Assembly (NCBI GenBank): GCA_031551765.1
Contig: JAVBNC010000012.1
Location: 1-7,128 of the forward strand
Length of the DNA: 7,128 bases
Source: JAVBNC01 sp031551765
GTDB lineage: Bacteria; Desulfobacterota; Desulfovibrionia; Desulfovibrionales; Desulfovibrionaceae
Direction: 5' to 3'
In this document: positions 1 through 5,178 of the stretch, one piece after another
Layout: each line of letters opens with the position of its first letter
Position numbering within the stretch: position 1 is the stretch's first letter
Notes under the pieces: generated by a model
What the model saw: the letters and a program-made list of their open reading frames with translations, nothing else
What the model was told of the DNA's origin: nothing
Databases searched by the model: none
Translations under genes and position numbers: made by a program

Positions 1-1
1 G

Positions 2-2776
2 GACAACACCTTCAGCGCCACCCACGACCGGGTCTTTCTGTACACGGACGCCGCGCTGACGGACGCAAGCGTGCACAAGGTCAGGCAGTCCGACCTGCCG
101 CCTTCCATCACCGTGGACCCGTCCAAGCAGAACAACTTTGACCCGCCCGTTCCGCCCCCGCCCCCGCCCCCCTTTGGCATTCTGGTGGCGGACGCCGCCT
201 TCCCCGGCAACGTGCTGGTCATCCGCGAGACGCTGCCCGGCGGCTCTTCCGTCACCGTGGACGCGAACGGCCTGGCCACGCCCACGGGCGGGGAAGGTTC
301 CGGCACGCTGGGGTCTGAAAAGTTTATCAACGCCGCCGCCGTCACCGGCACGGGCAAACTGACCATAAACAGCGCCGCCTTTGACGGCAAACACCTGGTC
401 AAGGGCAGCGACACGGTTGCCAACGAATTTATCCTGGGCAAGAACGTGGGCACTGCCACGGGCGGGGCCAATGACGACGTTTTCACCATCCACGCGCAGC
501 ACGCGGATGACACCGCCAGCATTGTCCTGGGCGGTTCCGGCCCGAACGGCGACCTGGTGCGCCTGGCCGCCGGGGCCACGGCGGACGTGCCGTTCGGCGG
601 CATCAGCGGCACGGACCAGGCGGACAGGCTGCGCATAGACGGCGGCGGCAACGGCCACAGGCTGGACGTGCTGAACCTGCATACCCTGGCCGGCAACGAC
701 ACCCTTAGCCTCTTCAACGTCATTGTCAGCGGCTCCGGCGTCGGGAACGGCGCGCTCACCGGCGCGGGCGACGACCACGTCACCGTCGGAACCGGCGGCC
801 AGGTGACCACGCTGGACACCGGCGCGGGCCTGGACACCGTCATTGTGGAACGGGGCGGCTCCGTCACCACCCTCACCACCGGCCTGGATACGGAACTGGA
901 AATCGATACCGTCACCGTGCGGGATTCCGGCACTTCCGTCACCACCCTCAATACCGGCGCGGGGCAGGACGTGGTGACGGTCACGGACCGGGCCTGGGTG
1001 AACACCGTCAATACCGGCGCGAACAACGACACGGTCAGCCTCTACAACGGCGCCTGGGCCACGGTTATCAATACCGGCGCCGGCAGCGACCTGGTCATCC
1101 TGGGGGCCGGGTGCCGCGCGGACAGCATTGACCTGGGCGACGACGACGACCAGGCCCGGCTTTATGACGGCGCCGCGGTGCTGACCGGCCTTGCTCTCGG
1201 CGCGGGCGTTGACCTTCTGCATATCTGGGGGGCCGTGAACATAGGCGGCACGGGCATTGACGGCGGCTCTGAGAACGACAACGTGTATATCCACACCGGC
1301 CGTACCGTGGACCTGACAGCCGGGCTGAAAAGCGTGGAGCGCCTCAACCTGATTAACACGATCGACAAACAGAGCGTGATTTTTGACGCCGACAAACTGG
1401 GCACGGGCGTTGCGGACGGCGAAATTCTCGCCTTTGCGGACGCGGGGCGGCGCGACACCGTGGCCATACGCAACCTGACAACCAACGCCGGAAGCGCCGC
1501 CGCCGTAAACGCCCGGGGCGAATGGCACTACGACAGCGCGGCCAACGACCTGTACTATTTCAACTTTGACGACGGCGTGCGGGAGAAAATCCGCTTCAAC
1601 AATGCGGGCCACGTGGTTCACAACCCCGGCGGCAACGGCGTCCTGTACTGGATGGAAGGCGCGGCAACCGCCCCTCTGGACGGGCTGCAAGGAGCCTATT
1701 TATCCCCCACCCTCACCGTCAGCGGCGCGGCGGACGCGGGCGACATGTCCAAGGTGGTGGTTGCCGCGGGCGGCGCCATGACCGTGAACGGCGCGGCCGT
1801 AACCGGCGCCTTCGCTGCCGACAACGACCTGGACGCCCAGGGCGTCACCGGACCGGGCAGGCTGGTTATCGACACCAGCGGTTTTACGGACTCCCATACT
1901 GTCTACGGCAGCGGCACAGCCGACAACCTGGCCCTGCTGGGGAGTCTGGCGGTTACATATTACGGCGGTGCCGGGGCGGACGAGATCGTGCTCCAGGCCG
2001 GGCATTTATTTTCCACAGGAATCTACCTCCGCGGGGCCGCGCACGACGCGGATCACATCCACCTGGCCGCCGGGGCGCTCAGCGGCGCGACCATAGGCAA
2101 CATTGACGGCGATGATTCCAACGACAGGGTGCGCATTGAAGGCGACAGCGGCGCGGCGCCGCTGACCACGGGCGCCATCAACCTGTATCGGGCCGCCGCC
2201 GGTGGCCGCAACGAGCTGAGCCTGAAATACGCGCACGTGAACGGCGACATTGCAGGCTACAGCAGCAGCGACCACATTACCCTGGAAAGCGGGGTGACGG
2301 TAAGCGGCACAATTTGGGCCCAAGACGGCGCGGACGTGCTGGACCTGGGCGCCGCCAACGCCGTGACCGTGCGGCAGAGCGTGGGCAGTTCCGGAAACTT
2401 CACCGCCCCGGCCAGCGGGGAAACCGTAAACGTGGCCGCCTTTGACCGCATGACCGGCCTGAACGCGGCCACAATCCGGGTGGACGGCTACACGGCGGCC
2501 GCAAACTGGAGCAACGGCGGCGGCGCGCTGGCGGAATACACGTCCTTCAGCGGCCTGAATGTGGGCGACAACCGGGCGGCCCTGGTCCGGGGCTTCTGGC
2601 GCGGCGACGACGGTCCCGGCGGCAACACCTTTACCGCCTCGGCGGACGGTTCCGACGCCCTCCTGGTCTACGACAGCTACAATTCGGCCGCGCAAAATGT
2701 GGAAGCCGTGCTGCTGACCGGGGTGTACGGCCTGGCGGTAACAATCAACGCCAGCGGGGAGTTCGCGTTCACGTAA
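2..2776 (+). CDS. Large repetitive RTX-like surface/secreted protein, C-terminal part (5' partial)
   Basis: The frame is open from base 2 to the TAA at 2774-2776 (924 residues seen), so the GTG at 71 is an internal codon and the true start lies upstream of the window. Composition is Gly/Ala/Asp/Asn/Thr/Val-rich, only a single cysteine was noticed, and there are no membrane segments, as in beta-solenoid surface proteins. Order seen: the tail of one module (NTFSATHDRVFLY, 5-43), a poly-proline linker (143-172), module A (about 173-1690) with a 20-residue repeat array (743-1237), and module B (about 1700-2776). The end carries NTFTA...DALLVYDSYN...VLLTGV and finishes GEFAFT. The NTF(S/T)A...LxxYD element thus closes modules repeatedly; similar C-terminal ends occur in type I-secreted RTX-like adhesins, so secretion by an ABC exporter is an inference. 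Repeats follow TGAGxDxVxV rather than the exact RTX nonapeptide GGxGxDxLx. Likely roles are adhesion or biofilm; the substrate is unknown. No secretion genes are in the window. Confidence 0.85.
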   Translation, partial: DNTFSATHDRVFLYTDAALTDASVHKVRQSDLPPSITVDPSKQNNFDPPVPPPPPPPFGILVADAAFPGNVLVIRETLPGGSSVTVDANGLATPTGGEGSGTLGSEKFINAAAVTGTGKLTINSAAFDGKHLVKGSDTVANEFILGKNVGTATGGANDDVFTIHAQHADDTASIVLGGSGPNGDLVRLAAGATADVPFGGISGTDQADRLRIDGGGNGHRLDVLNLHTLAGNDTLSLFNVIVSGSGVGNGALTGAGDDHVTVGTGGQVTTLDTGAGLDTVIVERGGSVTTLTTGLDTELEIDTVTVRDSGTSVTTLNTGAGQDVVTVTDRAWVNTVNTGANNDTVSLYNGAWATVINTGAGSDLVILGAGCRADSIDLGDDDDQARLYDGAAVLTGLALGAGVDLLHIWGAVNIGGTGIDGGSENDNVYIHTGRTVDLTAGLKSVERLNLINTIDKQSVIFDADKLGTGVADGEILAFADAGRRDTVAIRNLTTNAGSAAAVNARGEWHYDSAANDLYYFNFDDGVREKIRFNNAGHVVHNPGGNGVLYWMEGAATAPLDGLQGAYLSPTLTVSGAADAGDMSKVVVAAGGAMTVNGAAVTGAFAADNDLDAQGVTGPGRLVIDTSGFTDSHTVYGSGTADNLALLGSLAVTYYGGAGADEIVLQAGHLFSTGIYLRGAAHDADHIHLAAGALSGATIGNIDGDDSNDRVRIEGDSGAAPLTTGAINLYRAAAGGRNELSLKYAHVNGDIAGYSSSDHITLESGVTVSGTIWAQDGADVLDLGAANAVTVRQSVGSSGNFTAPASGETVNVAAFDRMTGLNAATIRVDGYTAAANWSNGGGALAEYTSFSGLNVGDNRAALVRGFWRGDDGPGGNTFTASADGSDALLVYDSYNSAAQNVEAVLLTGVYGLAVTINASGEFAFT
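143..172 (+). other. Poly-proline linker within the large repetitive protein
   Basis: Ten codons encode PPVPPPPPPP, using alternating CCG and CCC. The linker separates the end of one module (NTFSA...) from the next module starting FGILVADAAF. It probably acts as a stiff spacer between folded solenoid blocks. Seven consecutive prolines would normally need elongation factor P for smooth translation (family knowledge, not seen here). Confidence 0.75.
341..640 (+). repeat. Module A core of the large protein (100 residues, homologous to 1844-2140)
   Basis: The segment begins VTGTGKLTINSAAF and ends DRLRID. Aligned by eye with module B it shares VTGxG(K/R)LxI, the H-x-V-x-GS pair, LG, GGA, LAAGA and DR(L/V)RI, roughly 35-40% identity with essentially one gap. 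This is an ancient intragenic duplication rather than a recent copy. Confidence 0.75.
743..1237 (+). repeat. Tandem 20-residue (60-bp) beta-solenoid repeat array in module A
   Basis: Eight consecutive units can be phased: 743-802, 803-862, 863-937 (25 residues, carrying a 5-residue insertion), 938-997, 998-1057, 1058-1117, 1118-1177 and 1178-1237. The consensus is roughly VTTLNTGAGxDxVxV followed by about five variable residues. Units 3-6 are nearly regular; the last two (IDLGDDDDQARLYDGA and GLALGAGVDLLHIWGA) are degenerate. Regular alternation of polar turns and V-x-V strands suggests one solenoid coil per unit. The G-x-D positions could bind calcium as in RTX rolls, but the period is 20 instead of 18, so this is inferred only. 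Confidence 0.8.
1844..2140 (+). repeat. Module B core of the large protein (99 residues, homologous to 341-640)
   Basis: The segment begins VTGPGRLVIDTSGF and ends DRVRIE. The similarity to module A continues downstream: NLYRAAAGGRNELSL matches NLHTLAGNDTLSL, and SSSDHITLESGVTV matches GAGDDHVTVGTGGQV. After that point module B has only about one further coil (WAQDGADVLDLG) where module A has the long 20-residue array. Confidence 0.75.
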
Positions 2777-2804
2777 GCGGCGCGGGGCGCTTCGCGCAAC
2801 AGGA

Positions 2805-2830
2805 CGGCCGGTCCCGCAAGGGACCGGCCG
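2805..2830. terminator. GC-rich hairpin between convergent genes
   Basis: A perfect 11-bp stem (2805-2815 with 2820-2830) closes a GCAA tetraloop, a GNRA-type cap. It lies 28 bases after the stop of the large protein gene and 16 bases after the stop of the convergent ygiW-like gene. Neither side has a T tract, so it is either a bidirectional, weakly intrinsic terminator or a 3'-end-stabilising hairpin. Confidence 0.65.
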
Positions 2831-2846
2831 GTACGCGTTCAGGCCG

Positions 2847-3239
2847 TCACTTGCCCACTTTGCTTATGCGCTTCACGTCTATTTCCAGGCTCATAAAGTC
2901 CTTGTCCACCTTGCCCTGTATTTCCACCAGGTCCGTGGGGGTTATGGTCTGGCCCTGCCAGCGCTTGCGGTCTATGTCCACCTGTATGGTGCCGCTGGCG
3001 TCGCGGAACAGGTACTCGTCCCCGCCCAGGCTGCGTTCTATGTGGCCGCGTAAGGTCACGCGGGAATCGTCCGCCATGGACATGGCCTGTTCCACGGTCA
3101 CCAGGGCCGGGCCGGGGCCTTTAAAGCCGCCGCCGGGGTCGGAACCGGGCCCGGCAAAGCCCCCCTGTTTGGAAGCCGCGCAGGCCGGGAGCGCCAGCAT
3201 GAAAACCAGGGCCAAAGAGAGAAGCAGCGAGCGGATCAT
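2847..3239 (-). CDS. ygiW: YgiW/YdeI-family periplasmic OB-fold stress-tolerance protein
   Basis: The 130-residue product matches the BOF (bacterial OB-fold) family and equals the E. coli YgiW length. An N-terminal export signal (about 1-20, MIRSLLLSLALVFMLALPAC) is followed by the family's QGGFxGP and GGFxGP motifs (25-43) and the OB-fold (about 46-128): VTVEQA, MADDSRVTLRGHIE, YLFRDASGTIQVDIDRKRW, TPTDLVEIQGKVDKD, EIDVKRI. Family members sit in the periplasm and have been linked to tolerance of peroxide, cadmium, acid or cationic peptides; the molecular ligand is unsettled. The ATG at 3239 was chosen because an AGGAGG lies five bases upstream (3245-3250) and the signal peptide begins there; the longer in-frame extension to 3476 has no export signal. 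LPAC at 17-20 is a plausible lipobox, so it may be a lipoprotein. In enterobacteria the gene neighbours qseBC; no such genes are here. Confidence 0.93.
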   Translation of the reverse strand: MIRSLLLSLALVFMLALPACAASKQGGFAGPGSDPGGGFKGPGPALVTVEQAMSMADDSRVTLRGHIERSLGGDEYLFRDASGTIQVDIDRKRWQGQTITPTDLVEIQGKVDKDFMSLEIDVKRISKVGK

Positions 3240-3275
3240 AAGCGCCTCCTGAAGTGTCTGGAGTAAAAGTACAGT

Positions 3276-3281
3276 ATTATC
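3276..3281 (-). promoter_or_regulatory. Candidate -10 element for the ygiW-like gene
   Basis: Read on the minus strand the hexamer is GATAAT, five of six matches to TATAAT, in a distinctly AT-rich patch (about 3262-3300) within very GC-rich DNA and about 37 bases upstream of the ATG. No convincing -35 box is seen at 16-18 bases, so the assignment is tentative. Confidence 0.35.
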
Positions 3282-3300
3282 ACCGTAGTACGCCATATTA

Positions 3301-3331
3301 CCGGGTGGCGGATCTGCCGCCTTACTCCCGG
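3301..3331. other. Nested hairpin upstream of the ygiW-like gene
   Basis: The outer stem CCGGG/CCCGG (3301-3305 with 3327-3331) encloses an inner stem GGCGG/CCGCC (3307-3311 with 3317-3321) with a 5-base loop. It lies just upstream of the candidate -10. If transcription starts further upstream, for example near TATGCT on the minus strand at 3334-3339, it would be part of the leader RNA. No known riboswitch is recognised. Confidence 0.4.
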
Positions 3332-3385
3332 CATAGCATAAACCGCGCGGGAAGGCGAGGCGGCCGGGTTTTTCGGAGGAGATCC

Positions 3386-3523
3386 ATGCCGCGCGGGTTG
3401 AACGGCCGGAAGCCCCGCCGTTCCCGCAAAACAGGCCCTGAGCGTGGCGGACGGAAGCCCCCTCTCTCCCCACCATTTCAGGATGACGTGCGCCAAAAAA
3501 CGGCGCTCCCGTACCCGCCCTGA
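3386..3523 (+). CDS. Candidate small basic protein (45 residues), hypothetical
   Basis: The ATG at 3386 is preceded by GGAGG at 3375-3379 with a six-base spacer, a strong ribosome binding site by sequence. The 45-residue product starts MPRGLNGRKPRRSRKTG, is rich in Arg/Lys/Pro, and repeats GRKP at a 15-residue interval because the 10-mer cggaagcccc occurs at 3407 and 3452. No family, signal or membrane segment is recognised. A GC-rich hairpin with a T-rich tail (3556-3580) follows the TGA by about 30 bases, as expected for an independent plus-strand unit between two minus-strand genes. Against coding: by my count 32 of 45 codons end in G/C, lower than in neighbouring genes, no clear promoter is visible, and the region also folds into a hairpin. 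It could instead be a non-coding RNA or chance. Confidence 0.3.
   Translation: MPRGLNGRKPRRSRKTGPERGGRKPPLSPPFQDDVRQKTALPYPP
3393..3427. other. Bulged 11-bp hairpin inside the small ORF region
   Basis: GCGGG (3393-3397) pairs with CCCGC (3423-3427) and AACGGC (3401-3406) with GCCGTT (3417-3422), leaving a 3-base bulge (3398-3400) and a 10-base loop (3407-3416). It overlaps codons 3-14 of the small ORF. There is no T tract on either side, so it is not a classic terminator; a structured RNA is possible. Confidence 0.4.
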
Positions 3524-3530
3524 ACGGGGT

Positions 3531-3572
3531 CCAGGGGCGTCAGCACCTGGCGGGTGCAGGGCCGCGCCCTGC
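3531..3572. terminator. Double hairpin terminator between the small ORF and the BPL_N gene
   Basis: Two adjacent hairpins: CCAGG-G-GC with GC-A-CCTGG (3531-3538 with 3543-3550, one G/A mismatch, loop GTCA) and a perfect 7-bp GCAGGGC/GCCCTGC stem (3556-3562 with 3566-3572, 3-base loop). The plus strand then reads TTTCACTCTT, which fits intrinsic termination of plus-strand transcripts. On the minus strand the structure begins 32 bases after the BPL_N stop and probably serves that gene too. GC-rich paired hairpins of this look are common after genes in Desulfovibrio-type genomes (from memory). Confidence 0.6.
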
Positions 3573-3604
3573 TTTCACTCTTGGATGGCTTCGGCGGCTA
3601 ACTC

Positions 3605-4885
3605 TTAACCCTGGCGGAACTGCAAAAACACCAGCTCTTCCAGCACGGGCAAAATCCGGCCGTACAGGCCGCCCGCGCCGGGGTTCATGGCGCTGCCGAA
3701 CAGGGCGGCGCGTTCCGCGCTGAGTTTTTCCGGGGCCAGGGCTTCCGGCAGGGCTTTGGCCAGGGTCATGGCCAGGCGTTCCGCCAGAAGATAGCTGGAA
3801 GCCCGCCCCGCAAAGGCCGCGAAGAGCGGCAGGAAATCCCCTTTGCGCTCGCGCCAGTAGCGGGCGGCTTCCCGCCCCGGCTCCCGGGAAAGCGCCAGGC
3901 TGAGCTGGCCGCGCAGGGCGGCCAGGGCCGCGCCCGGCAGGCCAGTGCGCCAGCCCAAAAGCCAGGGCGCGCGCCGGAAAAACAGCCCGGCGGAAAGGCC
4001 GGTTTGCAAAAGGTCCGCCAGGGCGGCGCGCACGGCGGCAAGGCCCGCGTCCCGCCACAGCGGCGGGGCCCGGTCCGGGTCCCAGGCGGGCACGCTTTCC
4101 CCTTGCGGGGCAAAGCCGCCCAGCTCGCGCAGCAGATGGCAAAACCAGGCGTTGGCCTGGGGGGAATCCGGCGTTTCCAGATGGGAGTAACTCAAAACGT
4201 AGCCGCCCTTGCCGTGCGGCCCGTGAATAAGGCAGGGCTGCCCCGCCAGAAAGCCCGGCGAGAGCGAAAAGCCGTAGCGCTCTTCCCATTCCGTAAAGGC
4301 CCCGGCGGGCAGCGCGGCCACGGGCAGGTCCGCCAGCCAAAAATCCGGGCCGGGTTCCGCGTAACGGGCCAGCACGGTTATGCCGTCCGTTTCCGCGCGT
4401 TCCGCCCGGTCCGGGTCAAAACGCCCCGGCCACCATACGGGCAGCAGCGGGGAAGCGGGCGAATCCGGCGGCGTGAGACGGTGCGGAGCGGCCGCCACGT
4501 GCATGTGCCCGCTCATCAGGTGCTGGCGGTGGTCCGCGAACGAACCCCGCCGCCAGGGGCACAGCGAAAGCGTGTCCGGCGCGCGCCCGGACGCGGGTTC
4601 CGGCCCCGAGAGCCCCAGCCCGGCCCCGCCGCAAAAGCCCAGGTATTGGCCGCCGCCCGCCACATAGCGGCGCACGGCCTCCAGCCCCGCCGGACCCAGG
4701 GCCGCCGCCTTGCGCCGCGCCGCGCCGCCGGGCGCCAGCAAGAGGGAAGGCGTTTCGCGTTCCAGCAGGCCCCGCGCCACTTCCAGGCCCCCTACCAGCC
4801 GGCAGGGCAGGCGCAGGGAGCGCGCGGCCCACAGGGCCAGGCAGCCCCACAGGTCGGAAGCGTCCCAGAGGATGAAGAGTTTCAT
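3605..4885 (-). CDS. BPL_N-domain class-I glutamine amidotransferase-like protein
   Basis: 426 residues from the ATG at 4885. The start was chosen because the family's first strand (KLFILWDASDLWG) begins there; a TTG 15 codons earlier (4930) is also in frame, and neither has a recognisable Shine-Dalgarno. Residues 1 to about 258 resemble the BPL_N / type-1 amidotransferase fold: LLLAPGGAARR (48-58), the nucleophile elbow GFCGGAGLGL with Cys85, and GKGGYVLSYSHLE (225-237) placing His235 and Glu237 as the rest of a Cys-His-Glu triad. Residues about 270-426 are Ala/Leu/Arg-rich, apparently helical, and match no domain I recognise. Despite the domain name there is no biotin-ligase catalytic domain. 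The reaction is unknown; an amidotransferase, peptidase-like or hydrolase role is possible. It is transcribed divergently from glmS. The antisense frame is long and open, a GC-rich shadow. Confidence 0.8.
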   Translation of the reverse strand: MKLFILWDASDLWGCLALWAARSLRLPCRLVGGLEVARGLLERETPSLLLAPGGAARRKAAALGPAGLEAVRRYVAGGGQYLGFCGGAGLGLSGPEPASGRAPDTLSLCPWRRGSFADHRQHLMSGHMHVAAAPHRLTPPDSPASPLLPVWWPGRFDPDRAERAETDGITVLARYAEPGPDFWLADLPVAALPAGAFTEWEERYGFSLSPGFLAGQPCLIHGPHGKGGYVLSYSHLETPDSPQANAWFCHLLRELGGFAPQGESVPAWDPDRAPPLWRDAGLAAVRAALADLLQTGLSAGLFFRRAPWLLGWRTGLPGAALAALRGQLSLALSREPGREAARYWRERKGDFLPLFAAFAGRASSYLLAERLAMTLAKALPEALAPEKLSAERAALFGSAMNPGAGGLYGRILPVLEELVFLQFRQG

Positions 4886-5066
4886 GTGGCGGTTGTACGT
4901 GGGAAAGGTGACTTTGTCGAAGCCAATCAAGATACGGAACGGGGCTCAATGCGGCACGCCCCTTGGAACCTGTTCAGGGCGGGTGCGGGGGTTTCACCTT
5001 TTACCACCCGTCATCCAGGGCACGAAAGCCCCGCGCATCCGCCCGTACCGCCCGTCCCCGGCCAAA

Positions 5067-5095
5067 TTGCCTTTCCCGCCACTATACGTTACAGG
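5067..5095 (+). promoter_or_regulatory. Candidate glmS promoter
   Basis: TTGCCT at 5067-5072 (four of six to TTGACA) is followed after 17 bases by TACAGG (5090-5095, weak); TATACG at 5083-5088 is a better -10 by sequence but lies too close to that -35. This is the only AT-richer patch upstream of glmS, 84 or more bases before the ATG. Confidence 0.35.
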
Positions 5096-5106
5096 ACGCG
5101 ATACGC

Positions 5107-5133
5107 TCCGGTGCGGCCTATGGGCCGCTCGGA
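5107..5133 (+). other. Hairpin in the glmS leader
   Basis: GCGGCC (5113-5118) pairs with GGCCGC (5123-5128) around a TATG loop, and TCCG (5107-5110) pairs with CGGA (5130-5133) beyond a small internal loop. It lies 45 bases upstream of the glmS start and has no T tract, so it is not an evident attenuator; its role is unknown. Confidence 0.45.
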
Positions 5134-5178
5134 CGAAAGCTGATCCAACGCGCGGGCGCCGTCCCGCAAGGAGATAGT

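Larger units (their letters stand above)
4886..5178. other. Divergent intergenic region between the BPL_N gene and glmS
   Basis: This 293-base stretch should hold both promoters. I see two G/C-run inverted repeats (GGGGC 4941-4945 with GCCCC 4958-4962; CGGGTG 4980-4985 with CACCCG 5005-5010), a promoter-like patch before glmS, and a leader hairpin, but no gene or known RNA. Confidence 0.6.

Noticed and set aside
938..1117. CRISPR-like regular spacing of a repeated 13-mer
   Set aside because: The period is a multiple of three, lies inside a long open reading frame, and the intervening sequence encodes the same protein motif; there are no 25-40 bp exact repeats and no cas genes.
2006..2695. 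Long minus-strand ORF opposite module B (229 codons)
   Set aside because: Val/Ala/Arg/Gly-rich shadow frame of a GC-rich gene; the plus-strand product has clear repeat structure and the shadow has none.
71..2776. Complete gene starting at the GTG at 71
   Set aside because: The frame is open to base 2 and encodes a module-end motif upstream of 71, with no ribosome binding site at the GTG; the gene is truncated by the window edge.
2847..3476. N-terminally extended (209-residue) form of the YgiW-like protein
   Set aside because: The extension precedes the signal peptide, has no export features and no ribosome binding site comparable to AGGAGG at 3245-3250.
4004..5143. Plus-strand ORF of 379 codons antisense to the BPL_N gene
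   Set aside because: Arg/Gln/Gly/Pro-rich shadow translation with no motif, while the minus strand shows a catalytic elbow and HxE motif of a known fold.
4963..5178. Extended N-terminus of GlmS
   Set aside because: GlmS must begin MCGI so that the Cys becomes N-terminal; the ATG at 5179 has a perfect ribosome binding site.
4931..5178. glmS ribozyme riboswitch in the leader
   Set aside because: No conserved ribozyme core or pseudoknot is recognisable, the likely leader is too short, and the ribozyme is mainly a Firmicutes feature.
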